Positions 43,207 through 52,143 of a stretch of 64,000 nt of DNA are shown here, one piece after another (positions within the stretch are counted from its first letter, which is position 1; the number at the start of each line of letters is the position of its first letter). The position numbers and the translations under genes are program-made. The stretch is from NCBI RefSeq assembly GCF_009755225.1, contig NZ_WQKZ01000002.1, forward strand, positions 930,001 through 994,000, read 5' to 3'. The DNA comes from Hymenobacter ginkgonis (GTDB lineage: Bacteria > Bacteroidota > Bacteroidia > Cytophagales > Hymenobacteraceae). A model generated the notes under the pieces. The model saw nothing but the letters and a program-made list of their open reading frames with translations, searched no databases and was not told where the DNA came from.

Positions 43207-45960
43207 CTAGAAGCGAAAATTGTAGGTAACCGTCGGAATGGGCTGGGCGAAAATGGACAGTTGGTAGCCCTTAATCTGGCCGTTTTGCGACTGGAAATAA
43301 ACTGAATAGGGATTGTGGCGGCCCGTGAGGTTGTACACGGCTACCGTCCAGGAGCTGTGGGCCAGCTTTTGCACCTTGTGGTTGCCTTCGATGTTGAAGG
43401 CCAGGTCCATGCGGTAGTAGTCGGGCACGCGGTAGGCGTTGCGGTCCGAGTAGTACACGCGCACGGCGTTGTTGAGGGTGTACTTGGCGAGGGGCAAGGT
43501 AATGGGCCGCCCGGTGCTGTAGTTGAAGTTGGCCGACACGCTAAAGCGCCGGCTAAAACGGTAGTTGCTCACCAGTGTCACGTCGTGGGGTTTGTCGAAG
43601 TTGCTGGGGTAGTAAGCGCCGTTGTTGATGACGTCGGTGCCGGTACTCACCTGCACCAAGGAGCGCGAGTAGGTGTAGCTCAGCCAGCCGTTGAGCTTGC
43701 CCGTCGATTTGCGCACCAACAGCTCCACGCCGTAGGCTTTGCCCTGGGCATTTACCACGTCGGTTTCGAGGTGGTGGTTGAGCAGCAGGGTAGCACCGCC
43801 CTTGTAGTCGAGAAAGTCATGCATGACTTTGTAGTAGCCCTCGACCGATGTTTCAATGGTATTTGCCTTGAAATTGCGGTAGTAGCCCAGCGATACCTGG
43901 TCGCCCACCTGCGGCCGGATGTAGGTGTCGCTCAGCTTCCAGCTATCGGTTGGCGACACCACGGTGGTATTCGTGAGCTGGTGGATGTACTGCCGCATCC
44001 GGTTGAAGCTCAGCTTCACCGACGAGTTATCCGACACCGCGTACTTGCCCGATAGCCGGTACTCGGGGCCCTGGTAGGTGGCCATCACTTGGCCGCTGCC
44101 GTAGCTGGTGCTGCCCGTAACGGTGCCCTCGCTGCGCGACACGCCGGGCTGGTAAGTTAGCACGTCGCGCGGCCCCAACGCATTATAGAGCGAGTAGCGC
44201 AGCCCGGCCGCCACCGAAAAGCGCGGCGAAATATCGAAGCGGTCGGCCACGTACAAGGCGCTTTCCAGGGCGCGCTCGGTGCTTAGCGCATCGGGCACCA
44301 CCAAAGAGTTTTCGCCCAGCGGCGTGAGGCGGCCCGGCGCAATCTGGTACAGCAGCGAGCTCACGCCAAAGTCGATGGTATGCTTGGAGTTGAGAAAATA
44401 CGTGAAATCGGCCTGCAAGCCGCCCTGGTTCAGGTTGTAGCCAAGTTGTGAAGCCGTGGTAGGGTTGCGCTCGCTGGCCAGGCTATACTGGTAGCGGCTG
44501 AAAGTGCCCGTCAGCACCCCATACAACTTGTTGGTAATAACGTGCTTCCACTTCAAGCTGCCCGCCACGTTGCTGTATGCATACACGGTATCGGTGGCCA
44601 GCCGAAACCGGTCACGGCTGTAGTAGCCGGTGGCATACAGGCTGTTGCGGTCGCTGAAATCATACGAGATATGGGCGCTCAAATCATAAAACGACGCTGC
44701 GCTCGAACTCAGGCTTTTGCTCGGCAGCTGCTTGAGCAGCCAGTCGGAATACGAGGTGCGCCCGCCCACCAAAAACGAGCCCTTGCCCTTGGCTAGTGGC
44801 CCCTCCAGGGTGAGGCGGCTGGTGAGCAGCCCAATGCCGCCCGAAGCCGAGAGCTGCTTGCGGTTGCCCTCGCGGGTAGCAATGTCGAGCACCGACGACA
44901 GGCGCCCGCCGTACCGGGCCGGCACCGTGCTCTTGTACAGCTCTACCGACTTGAGCATGTCGGGGTTAAAGGCCGAAAAGAACCCGAACAAGTGCGCCGG
45001 ATTGTAGATGGTGGCGTCGTTGAAAAGCACCAGGTTTTGGTCGGTGCCGCCGCCGCGCACGCTCATGCCGGTGTTGCCCTCGCCCACCGATTTTACGCCT
45101 GGCAGCGTCAGGATAACCCGCAGAATATCCGCCTCGCCAAATACCGTGGGCACCTGCTTTATCGTCTTAATATCCAGCTTCTGCACACCCATTTGCAGGC
45201 TGGTCACGTTGCGGTCTTTCTCGGCTTCTATCACCACTTCCTTCAGCGGAGTAATGTCTTCCTCCACGTCCAAATCGAGCTTGCCGTTGCCCTGCACCGC
45301 CAGCAGCCGGGTCGTATTCTTGAGGCCCAGGCCGCGCACAAACAGCTGGTGCCGGCCCACCGGCAGCGTGAGCGTATAGGAGCCAAACTGGTCGGTAGAA
45401 GCCCCAATGTTGGGCGATTCGATGTACACCGAAGCGCCCACCACGGGCTCGCCGCTCTTGGCATCGCGCACGCGCCCGCTGAGGGTGGCCTTGCCGCTGC
45501 TGCTGGGCTGGGCCTGCCCAATCTCGTACACCTTGCTGGCGGCCGGGCTGCCTACCCCCGCCCGGCGGGCTAGCGCTGGCGAAGGGGGGGTAGGCGCCTC
45601 GGCGGCGGGCACCTGAAAGAAATCAGCTGGCAGCTGGGTGTCGATGGGCACCCCGGTGGTGATGTACACGTGGTGCTCTGCATCGATGGCAAACTGGAGG
45701 GGGGTAGCCTGCAAAACCTGGCGCAGCACCACGTTTAGCGGCTGCGCGGTGGCTTGCAGCGTTACCCGCACGCTATCCACTTCGGTGGGGTTGAAGTAGA
45801 AGCGGTAGGGCGTAGTGGCCGCCACCTGCCGGGCAAACTCGGCAAACGGCAGCTGCTGAAAATTGCCGCTGATGGTAGCCGGCGGCCCCTGCTGCCCATG
45901 GCTCACCAGCCTACCCCCCAGCAACCCCAGTAAAAGAATAATTCGGTAAAAATTAGCCAT
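43207..45960 (-). CDS. TonB-dependent receptor with STN and regulatory-like N-terminal domains
   Basis: The 917-residue outer-membrane receptor imports a large or scarce ligand using TonB energy. Order: signal peptide (to about residue 23), STN secretin/TonB short domain (about 30-95, ISGNFQQLPFAEFARQVAAT), a carboxypeptidase-regulatory-like domain (about 155-235, SGRVRDAKSGEPVVGASVYI), plug domain (about 245-350, VFGEADILRVILTLPGVKS and GMSVRGGGTDQNLVLFNDA), then a 22-strand barrel ending in Phe. An STN domain often signals to an anti-sigma factor, yet no FecR gene is adjacent. The ATG at 45960 is chosen because the signal peptide starts there; the 46 residues upstream are unrelated. It is the second gene of the four-gene operon. 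Confidence 0.92.
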   Translation of the reverse strand: MANFYRIILLLGLLGGRLVSHGQQGPPATISGNFQQLPFAEFARQVAATTPYRFYFNPTEVDSVRVTLQATAQPLNVVLRQVLQATPLQFAIDAEHHVYITTGVPIDTQLPADFFQVPAAEAPTPPSPALARRAGVGSPAASKVYEIGQAQPSSSGKATLSGRVRDAKSGEPVVGASVYIESPNIGASTDQFGSYTLTLPVGRHQLFVRGLGLKNTTRLLAVQGNGKLDLDVEEDITPLKEVVIEAEKDRNVTSLQMGVQKLDIKTIKQVPTVFGEADILRVILTLPGVKSVGEGNTGMSVRGGGTDQNLVLFNDATIYNPAHLFGFFSAFNPDMLKSVELYKSTVPARYGGRLSSVLDIATREGNRKQLSASGGIGLLTSRLTLEGPLAKGKGSFLVGGRTSYSDWLLKQLPSKSLSSSAASFYDLSAHISYDFSDRNSLYATGYYSRDRFRLATDTVYAYSNVAGSLKWKHVITNKLYGVLTGTFSRYQYSLASERNPTTASQLGYNLNQGGLQADFTYFLNSKHTIDFGVSSLLYQIAPGRLTPLGENSLVVPDALSTERALESALYVADRFDISPRFSVAAGLRYSLYNALGPRDVLTYQPGVSRSEGTVTGSTSYGSGQVMATYQGPEYRLSGKYAVSDNSSVKLSFNRMRQYIHQLTNTTVVSPTDSWKLSDTYIRPQVGDQVSLGYYRNFKANTIETSVEGYYKVMHDFLDYKGGATLLLNHHLETDVVNAQGKAYGVELLVRKSTGKLNGWLSYTYSRSLVQVSTGTDVINNGAYYPSNFDKPHDVTLVSNYRFSRRFSVSANFNYSTGRPITLPLAKYTLNNAVRVYYSDRNAYRVPDYYRMDLAFNIEGNHKVQKLAHSSWTVAVYNLTGRHNPYSVYFQSQNGQIKGYQLSIFAQPIPTVTYNFRF

Positions 45961-46006
45961 ATATAGCCTAAGCCAGTTGCAGAGAAATGGGCGATGTGGG
46001 GCGAGC

Positions 46007-46744
46007 CTAGCGCAGCAAAGAGGTGTAGTAGCGCAGCACCGCCACCAGTGAAGCCTCGCGGTTGTCGGCCCCAAACAACAAGCGGTTGCTGCGAGCAAAC
46101 TTCTGTAAATCAGCTTTCTTATCAGGAAAAAGCTTAAGCACCTGCCCCAACTTGCTCACCTTGTGGTAGCGGCCGTGCTCCTGCACCAGCAGGCGGGTGT
46201 CTTCCACAAAGCTGCCGCCGATGCCGCGGGCCGCCGTGCCCTTGGTGGCTGTTTTGGTGCGCCGGGCCAGCAGCTGCACCGGGCCCGCCAGCAGCAGGTC
46301 GTAGAAGCCCGCCACGATGGTCTGGGCCGAGTCGGCCCGCAGCCGCACAAAGTGGTGGCCGTCGAGGTCAAAAAAATCAACCCTTTCTTTAATAAGCTGA
46401 ATAGTAGCGGCCTGCACCGAATCGAAGAGCAGCACTTGGTCTTGGCTCATCTCGTAGAGCAGCGGTACCCGCTCGAAGTAGCTGCCGTCGTAGGCAATGG
46501 CCCCGCGCTGGGGCCGGTCGGTTTTGAAAAACGGCTTGCCCACGATGTACGCCGGCGTGAGGTCAACGTAGGCCATGCCATTTAGCAGCCGCGACTCGCC
46601 CTGCGTAGCGGCCGTGTACCGCGCTCGCAGCTGGCCGCTGGCCGCCACGAGGCTGGAGTCAGGCCGGGCCGTAGCCTGGCCGTGGGCCGGCGCACTGGCC
46701 AACCCGCTAAGTAGGCCGCTCAGGAGTAAAAAATAAAACTTCAT
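46007..46744 (-). CDS. Exported protein of unknown function, first gene of the TonB operon
   Basis: The 245-residue product has a signal peptide (cleavage near AHG-Q). The mature part is mixed alpha/beta with LLNGMAYVDLTPAYIVGKPF, FDLDGHHFVRL and a Lys-rich C-terminal segment (LFPDKKADLQKFARSNRLLF). I do not recognise a family. It lies 46 bases upstream of the TonB receptor gene on the same strand and so is probably co-transcribed. It may be a periplasmic partner of the receptor. The ATG at 46744 is preferred to an in-frame TTG one codon earlier. Confidence 0.72.
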   Translation of the reverse strand: MKFYFLLLSGLLSGLASAPAHGQATARPDSSLVAASGQLRARYTAATQGESRLLNGMAYVDLTPAYIVGKPFFKTDRPQRGAIAYDGSYFERVPLLYEMSQDQVLLFDSVQAATIQLIKERVDFFDLDGHHFVRLRADSAQTIVAGFYDLLLAGPVQLLARRTKTATKGTAARGIGGSFVEDTRLLVQEHGRYHKVSKLGQVLKLFPDKKADLQKFARSNRLLFGADNREASLVAVLRYYTSLLR

Positions 46745-47006
46745 CAAGCCTATCGGTAAAACGCAACGTATGAAGACTGGCCGGGCGGCTAGCCGCTGGC
46801 TGCGCTAGCCCTACCCCCCTCCTGAATCGTTTGCCTATAGCCGGCTGTTAGTCAACGAACAAGTGGGCCGGTTTGCCCCCGGATTAGCTTCGCAATATAT
46901 TCACGCCGCATTCATGCCCGTCGGCCAGGGCTCTTGCCTAGTGCGCGCGGCCTGCCCGTTGCTCCCTTAGCAGGGCGCGCCGGGTGCCGCAGCCACCCTT
47001 TTTCTC

Positions 47007-48224
47007 ATGAAAAAACTCTTCTCGCGCTTACTTACCCGGCTTGGTAGGGTGCGAAGAGCCGATACCGGCCTGGTCACGTTTCGCGTGACCAGCGTGCCGG
47101 CCAACACGCCGGTGGGGGCCACTATTTACCTCACCGGCAATTGCAACGGCTGGACGACCGACGACCCCGCTTTTGCCTTAGCCTTCGACCCGGCCGATGG
47201 CAGCTACGTGCTCACCCTACCCCCCGGCCGGCGCGGCACCCTCGACTACAAGTTTTGCCGCGGCAGCTGGGCCACCATCGAAACCGACGCCGACAACCGG
47301 GCCCTGCCCAACCGGCGCTACCTCTTCGGCCGGGGCGCACGCACGGTGCCGCAGCAGGTGCTGAACTGGGAGGACCAAGGTGGCATAATTCCGCCGCGGG
47401 CGCACTCGGCCTCGCCCAATGTGCATATTTTGTCGGCCGCGTTTGCCCTGCCGCAGCTGCGGCGCACCCGGCGCGTGTGGGTGTACTTGCCGCCCGACTA
47501 CGGCAGCGGCGCCAAGCGCTACCCCGTGCTGTACCTACAAGACGGCCAAAATGTGTTTGACGAGTTTACGTCGTTTGCCGGCGAGTGGGGCGTCGACGAA
47601 ACCCTGGACCACCTGGCCGCTACTGGCCAGGACTTGGGCGGCTGCTTGGTGGTAGCCGTTGACAACGGTGGCCCGCTGCGCCTCGATGAGTACTCGCCCT
47701 GGCGCAACGCCCGCAACCGGCGCGGCGGCGAGGGCGAGCAGTACGTTGATTTTCTGGCCAATACCCTCAAGCCCTACATCGACTACCACTACCGTACCCT
47801 GCCCGACCGGGCGCACACCGGCGTGGGCGGGTCCAGCATGGGCGGGCTTATTGCGACCTATGCCGCGCTGCGCTACCCGGCGGTTTTTGGGCGGGTAGGG
47901 GTGTTTTCGCCCGCCTATTGGTTTGCCGGGCAGTCGTTGCTAGCTTATGTGATGCAGCATCCACCCCTGCCCGATACGCGCTTCTATTTTTTGTGTGGCA
48001 CCAAGGAAGGCCCCACTATGGTGCCGCTGATGGCCGCCTTGCGCGATGCGCTGCACACCAGCGGCGTGCCGGATAGTGATTTGCATTTCAATACTTTAGC
48101 CGATGGCCAGCATGCAGAGTGGTTTTGGCGGCGCGAATTTGCAGCTGCCTACAGCTGGCTTTTTGCTGAGGCTGTTCCCGAGCCGCCACCCGCCAGTACG
48201 CCGGGCGCCACCACCTTGGCGTAG
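47007..48224 (+). CDS. CBM20-type domain fused to an esterase of the Fes/IroE fold
   Basis: The 405-residue protein has two parts. Residues about 20-120 look like a starch-binding CBM20/CBM48 module (VGATIYLTGNCNGWTTDDPA, LDYKFCRGSWATIETDADNR). Residues about 135-385 are an alpha/beta hydrolase of the esterase D / enterochelin esterase group, with YPVLYLQDGQNVFDE, the nucleophile in GVGGSSMGGLIA, and the His in DGQHAEWFWRREF. No signal peptide is seen (a Lys/Arg-rich start). It may remove acyl groups from glucans or bind sugar esters. The 3' end overlaps the convergent endonuclease III gene by 76 bases. Confidence 0.82.
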   Translation: MKKLFSRLLTRLGRVRRADTGLVTFRVTSVPANTPVGATIYLTGNCNGWTTDDPAFALAFDPADGSYVLTLPPGRRGTLDYKFCRGSWATIETDADNRALPNRRYLFGRGARTVPQQVLNWEDQGGIIPPRAHSASPNVHILSAAFALPQLRRTRRVWVYLPPDYGSGAKRYPVLYLQDGQNVFDEFTSFAGEWGVDETLDHLAATGQDLGGCLVVAVDNGGPLRLDEYSPWRNARNRRGGEGEQYVDFLANTLKPYIDYHYRTLPDRAHTGVGGSSMGGLIATYAALRYPAVFGRVGVFSPAYWFAGQSLLAYVMQHPPLPDTRFYFLCGTKEGPTMVPLMAALRDALHTSGVPDSDLHFNTLADGQHAEWFWRREFAAAYSWLFAEAVPEPPPASTPGATTLA

Positions 48225-48847
48225 TAGGCGCAGAAATCGGTGAGCGGGCAGATGCTGCACTTCGGCGAGCGGGCTACGCAGATGTAGCGCCCGTGCAAAA
48301 TGAGCCAGTGGTGCGACTTTGGTACCACTTCCTGCGGGATGTATTTGATGAGTGCCCGCTCCACCGCCAGGGGAGTAGTAGCCGTGCGGGGCACCAGCCC
48401 CAGCCGGTGCGATACTCGAAACACGTGCGTATCCACCGCCATCGCCGGCTGGTTGTAGATGACCGATACGACCACGTTGGCCGTTTTGCGGCCCACGCCG
48501 GGTAGGCGCTGCAATTCTTCGATGGTGCTGGGCACTTCGCCTCCAAACTCGCCGGCCAGCAGCCGGCCCAGCCCCGCTAGGTGCTTGGCCTTATTATTCG
48601 GGTACGACACGCTACGGATAAACGGGAAAATATCCTCTGCCGAAGCCGCCGCCAGCTCGGTGGGGGTAGGGAACTGCTCCAGCAGCGCGGGCATCACCTG
48701 GTTTACGCGCTTATCGGTGCACTGGGCGCTCAGCACCACGGCCACTATCAGCTCGTAGGGATTGCGGTAGGCTAGCTCAGTTTTGGGCTCCGGAAAATTG
48801 GTGGTGAAGTAGTCAATAAAGCGGCGAAACCGTTCGGGGCGAGTCAT
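48149..48847 (-). CDS. nth: Endonuclease III (DNA glycosylase/AP lyase)
   Basis: The 232-residue enzyme removes oxidised pyrimidines from DNA and nicks the abasic site. It shows the helix-hairpin-helix LPGVGRKTANVV with the catalytic Lys, the catalytic Asp in VDTHVFRVSHRLG, and the [4Fe-4S] ligands Cys-x6-Cys-x2-Cys-x5-Cys in CVARSPKCSICPLTDFC. Its last 20 residues are Ala/Gly/Ser-rich and lie in the overlap with the esterase gene. That tail is longer than usual for Nth and is probably dispensable. Confidence 0.96.
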   Translation of the reverse strand: MTRPERFRRFIDYFTTNFPEPKTELAYRNPYELIVAVVLSAQCTDKRVNQVMPALLEQFPTPTELAAASAEDIFPFIRSVSYPNNKAKHLAGLGRLLAGEFGGEVPSTIEELQRLPGVGRKTANVVVSVIYNQPAMAVDTHVFRVSHRLGLVPRTATTPLAVERALIKYIPQEVVPKSHHWLILHGRYICVARSPKCSICPLTDFCAYYAKVVAPGVLAGGGSGTASAKSQL

Positions 48848-48878
48848 GCAGAAGAAATCAGCCCAAGCAGGCTTTCCG

Positions 48879-48886
48879 CAAATTTA
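48879..48886 (-). promoter_or_regulatory. -7 box of nth
   Basis: The reverse strand reads TAAATTTG, an exact consensus match 32 bases before the nth start. The expected TTG is absent at 17-23 bases; the hairpin repeat begins just upstream. Confidence 0.4.
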
Positions 48887-48893
48887 ACCCAAA

Positions 48894-48997
48894 AAGAACG
48901 TCATGCTGAGCTCGTCAAAGCATCTTACCCGCGCCACTAGGTTACTACTCCTAACGGCGCGAGCGAGATGCTTCGACAGGCTCAGCATGACGTTCTT
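48894..48997. repeat. Long hairpin repeat element, family C
   Basis: Arms 48894-48935 and 48956-48997 pair over about 42 bases with a few mismatches. They contain AAGAACGTCATGCTGAGC and AAGCATC. The 48848-49026 gap between nth and the sigma operon is mostly this element. It shares its core (AGAACGTCmTGCTGAGC) with the hairpin at 52144-52218, which indicates one dispersed family. Confidence 0.85.
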
Positions 48998-49026
48998 CTA
49001 AAGCTCGTTCCCTCCCCGGGAAAAAC

Positions 49027-49251
49027 CTAGCGCATAAAAGTGCGCGAATACTGCAAAATAGCCGCCGTGCACGCCGGGCGCGGTGCCCGCGCCAGGTGGT
49101 CGAGCGCGCGCTGGGCCAGGAGCAGGTCGGCGCAAGCCATCGCCAGCTCGGGGTCGTGCAACAGGGCCTCCTCTATTTCGTGCTGTTCATCAGCCGGCAA
49201 TTCGTTGTACACGTAGCGAAGCAACGTTGGGTGGGGTAAGGTTTGTATCAT
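49027..49251 (-). CDS. Small protein overlapping the ECF sigma gene, possible anti-sigma-like
   Basis: The 74-residue product starts inside the sigma-factor gene (62-base overlap in another frame), so it is co-translated with it. It resembles the N-terminal part of anti-sigma zinc-finger-type regulators: LRYVYNELPADEQHEIEEAL, then ELAMACADLLLAQRALDHLA. It lacks a membrane segment and the usual HxxxCxxC motif, having a single Cys in ACADL and one in PACTA. It may be a soluble partner of the sigma factor. Evidence is position plus a weak family pattern. Confidence 0.65.
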   Translation of the reverse strand: MIQTLPHPTLLRYVYNELPADEQHEIEEALLHDPELAMACADLLLAQRALDHLARAPRPACTAAILQYSRTFMR

Positions 49252-49825
49252 AAAGGAGCGAATGGGCGGCCATTTTCTTCCGCAGGTTAATTAATGCGTA
49301 ACGCATGCGGCCCAGCGCGGTATTGATGCTAACGCCAGTTGCGTCGGCAATTTCCTGAAAGCTCATGTCGCCGTAGTGGCGCATCAGCAGCACTTCTTTC
49401 TGGGCAGCGGGTAGTTCTTGAATGAGCTGACGCAGATGAGCATGGCTTTCTTCGCGGCCCAAAATATCATCGGTCGACTCTTCTGCTAGGTGTAACGAAT
49501 TTGCCAGGCCCGCGTTGTCGTCAAGGCTGGTTTGGGGGGCGCGCTTCGCCCGGCGGAAGGCATCGATGGCCAGGTTGTGCGCAATGCGGCACAGCCAGGA
49601 GCCAAACTTGCCTTCGTCTTGGTAGCGCCCGCTTTTGAGGGTATGAATGGCCTTGATAAAGGTGTCCTGCGTCAGGTCCTCGGCCATATCCTCATCGCGC
49701 ACCACCAAATGAATAGTGGTGAACACCCGCGCCTGGTGGCGCTGGAGCAGCTGGGCAAATGCCGCTTCGCGGCCGGCCAGGTAGAGGTCGATGAGCGCGG
49801 AGTCGCTCGGCTGCATGGGTTCCAT
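49190..49825 (-). CDS. ECF RNA polymerase sigma factor
   Basis: The 211-residue sigma factor has region 2 (about residues 20-90: DEDMAEDLTQDTFIKAIHTL, SWLCRIAHNLAIDAFRRAKR) and region 4 (about 130-185: LPAAQKEVLLMRHYGDMSFQ, EIADATGVSINTALGRMRYA). It is preceded by a full Bacteroidota promoter about 104 bases upstream and overlaps the small downstream gene by 62 bases. The C-terminal 25 residues after region 4 lie in the overlap and look unconserved. The target regulon is unknown. Confidence 0.93.
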   Translation of the reverse strand: MEPMQPSDSALIDLYLAGREAAFAQLLQRHQARVFTTIHLVVRDEDMAEDLTQDTFIKAIHTLKSGRYQDEGKFGSWLCRIAHNLAIDAFRRAKRAPQTSLDDNAGLANSLHLAEESTDDILGREESHAHLRQLIQELPAAQKEVLLMRHYGDMSFQEIADATGVSINTALGRMRYALINLRKKMAAHSLLYDTNLTPPNVASLRVQRIAG

Positions 49826-49928
49826 AAAGAACTACGGGTTATAGGGGAACGTAGAGCTTCTGGTCGATAGTATGCAGAGGTTAAGAAAAAGATGGAATGA
49901 GTAGCGAATGAAGCCGCTATAATCGGGC

Positions 49929-49960
49929 CAAATGTAACAGGGACGGTGCAAGTTATGCAA
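49929..49960 (-). promoter_or_regulatory. Promoter of the ECF sigma operon
   Basis: On the reverse strand TTG (49960-49958), a 21-base spacer and TACATTTG (49936-49929) match the consensus fully. The leader would be about 95 bases. The remaining sequence up to 50169 shows no gene; the string GGTCGA recurs at about 49862, 50017 and 50038. Confidence 0.65.
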
Positions 49961-50169
49961 GCCGCCGCGGGTAGCGATGAAAAATAAAGACGGATACCTA
50001 GCGCAAGTAGTGGTTCTGGTCGACGGATGAGAACTCTCGGTCGATAATCGTTGCATTTCAGCGCTTAGTTTTTAATAACTCGCTAGGAAGCACAGCGTAC
50101 AAGCCCGGATATTTGCTACCTGCTCTTCGATTAAGCCTACCGCTCGCCTCCGCTCTTTATTATTTTAGT

Positions 50170-50886
50170 ATGTTGACTTACCTCGCCCTGCACTATTGGG
50201 CAGGCTCGGGCCGCGAATTTGAGAATTTGCGCCCGTTGCTACCCCCTGGTGCGCGCCTGCTGGCCCCCGACTTGCCGGGGTTTGGCGCCCAGGCTGCCCC
50301 CGCTGGCTTCGATTACTCCGTTAAAAGTTACACCGATTGGGTAGAGGAATACAGTACTAGTCAGCAGCTAACCGACTATGTCGTAATTGGACATAGCATG
50401 GGCGGCAAGTTTGCGCTGGCCTTGGCCGCCCGGCGGCCAGCCGGCCTGCGCAGCCTGCTGCTCCTCTCGCCCTCGCCGCCTACCCCCGAGCCCATCAGCG
50501 AGCCTGACCGGGCGGCCAGCCTTGCGGCCTACGGCCAGCCCGCCGAGGCCGAGCACACGTTTTCCAAAATTACCAATATCCCGCTGCCTGCTGCGTGGCA
50601 CGAGCAAGTAGTAGCCGACAACCTGCGCACCAGCCAGGCTGCTTGGGATGCTTGGTTGCAGGCCGGCTCCCGCGAGGATATTTCGGCCCTGATGCCGCAT
50701 ATCAACGTGCCGTGCCGCCTGCTGGTGGGCGAAAACGACCGCGCCATTCCGCTCGAAGCGCAACGCCGCCAAACGCTGCCCTTGCTGCCCCAAGGCACTG
50801 CCTTGGTAGCCGTGCCGGGCGCCGGCCACCTGCTGCCGCTAGAGGCACCCGAAGCCCTGTTTCAGGGGCAAGGCGGCGAGGGCTAG
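50170..50886 (+). CDS. Alpha/beta-hydrolase (BioH/MenH-like)
   Basis: The 238-residue protein has the alpha/beta-hydrolase fold: an early LALHYWAGSGREF oxyanion-type loop (in place of HGxxG), DLPGFG, the nucleophile elbow in VIGHSMGGKFAL, an acidic residue in LLVGENDRAIP, and the catalytic His in VPGAGHLLPLEAPE. The role could be thioesterase, ester hydrolase or a MenH/BioH function; the sequence does not decide. The ATG at 50170 is chosen because it precedes the first strand directly; 19 residues upstream look like leader DNA. The start is 182 bases before the next same-strand gene ends... it is otherwise isolated from its neighbours. Confidence 0.85.
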   Translation: MLTYLALHYWAGSGREFENLRPLLPPGARLLAPDLPGFGAQAAPAGFDYSVKSYTDWVEEYSTSQQLTDYVVIGHSMGGKFALALAARRPAGLRSLLLLSPSPPTPEPISEPDRAASLAAYGQPAEAEHTFSKITNIPLPAAWHEQVVADNLRTSQAAWDAWLQAGSREDISALMPHINVPCRLLVGENDRAIPLEAQRRQTLPLLPQGTALVAVPGAGHLLPLEAPEALFQGQGGEG

Positions 50887-51071
50887 CGCCGGTGGGCGCG
50901 CCAAAACAAGGGGGTAGGGCAGTGAAAAATCAAGTTGATTTCACAAAACTGGTGCTCGGCCAATTGTTCAGCTTACAGCAGGCGTTAGCGGGTTAGCCGC
51001 TGCCCATCATTCGCATTGCCAGTTTCTTACGTGTTGCACATCCCCTCCGAAAGCAGAGAACCGGATAGCGT

Positions 51072-52076
51072 ATGATACCCAATAAGCCCAAGAGCTCGGC
51101 TGCAGATTTTTACCAAAACCCCGTGCTCGACGCTGATTTTCCAGACCCGAGCGTGCTGTTGGCGGCCGATGGCTACTACTATGCCTATGCTACCCAAACC
51201 AAGCGGGCAGGGCAGGTAATCAATTTTCAGGTGGCCCGCTCCAATAACCTCGTGGACTGGGAATACCTGGGCGAGTCGATGCCGCACAAGCCTACGTGGG
51301 CGGCCGAAACCCAGCGCTTTTGGGCCCCCGACGTGAGCCAGCACGCGGATGGCCGCTACCTTATGTATTTCTCGGCGCAACCCAACGACCCCACAGCGGG
51401 CCTGTGCCTGGGTGTGGCCGTGGCCGAGCGCCCCGAAGGGCCATTTCGCGACAGTGGCCAGCCGCTGCTAGCGGGGGGTAAGGGCTTTGAGGATATTGAC
51501 CCTATGCGCTTTGTGGAAGATACCGGGCGGCAGCTGCTGTACTGGGGTTCGGGCTTTGGGCCGCTGCGTGTGCGCGAACTGACAGCCGACGGCCTTAGCT
51601 TTTTGCCCGGCAGCGAAACCCGCCAGATTGTGCAGCCCCGCACCGATACTACCACCTACGGCCGCCTCATAGAAGGAAGCTGGGTGCATTTCCGGCAGGG
51701 TTGGTACTACTTGTTTTACTCGGGCGACAACTGTTGCGGGCCCGATGCGCGCTACGGCGTGCTGGTGGCTCGCTCGCGCCACCCCACCGGCCCCTACCAA
51801 ACACTGGCGCAAGCCACGGGCACGGCGGGCACCATTCTTACTGGAAATGAGCGCTGGCAGGCACCCGGCCATAACACGCTCGTGACCGACGACGATGGTC
51901 AGGACTGGCTCATCTACCACGCCATCGACCGCCAGCAGCCCACCTTCGATGCCATCAACGACGAGCAGGGTTTTTCGCGCCGCGTAATGATGATGGATAA
52001 AGTGCGCTACGACGCCGACGGCTGGCCCCAGGTAGGCAGCCCCAACAATGGCCCGCAGCCCGGCCCGGCTGTTTAA
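51072..52076 (+). CDS. GH43 family glycoside hydrolase
   Basis: The 334-residue five-bladed propeller enzyme belongs to the arabinanase/xylosidase GH43 group. It starts FYQNPVLDADFPDPSVLLAA with the catalytic base Asp in DPSV. It then has WAPDVSQHADGRYLMYFSA, DIDPMRFVEDTGRQLLYWGS (pKa-modulating Asp), RLIEGSWVHFRQGWYYLFYS with the general-acid Glu, and a late PGHNTLVTDDDGQDWLIYHA with the propeller His. No signal peptide is seen, so it is cytoplasmic or exported by another route. The target is probably alpha-L-arabinan or arabinoxylan oligosaccharide. It is a single gene ending shortly before a long hairpin. Confidence 0.9.
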   Translation: MIPNKPKSSAADFYQNPVLDADFPDPSVLLAADGYYYAYATQTKRAGQVINFQVARSNNLVDWEYLGESMPHKPTWAAETQRFWAPDVSQHADGRYLMYFSAQPNDPTAGLCLGVAVAERPEGPFRDSGQPLLAGGKGFEDIDPMRFVEDTGRQLLYWGSGFGPLRVRELTADGLSFLPGSETRQIVQPRTDTTTYGRLIEGSWVHFRQGWYYLFYSGDNCCGPDARYGVLVARSRHPTGPYQTLAQATGTAGTILTGNERWQAPGHNTLVTDDDGQDWLIYHAIDRQQPTFDAINDEQGFSRRVMMMDKVRYDADGWPQVGSPNNGPQPGPAV

Positions 52077-52143
52077 AAGAGAATGCCTTGTTAGTTACTA
52101 GATAGGTCTGGCACCAGAACGACTTACCTCAACTATGAAAAGA

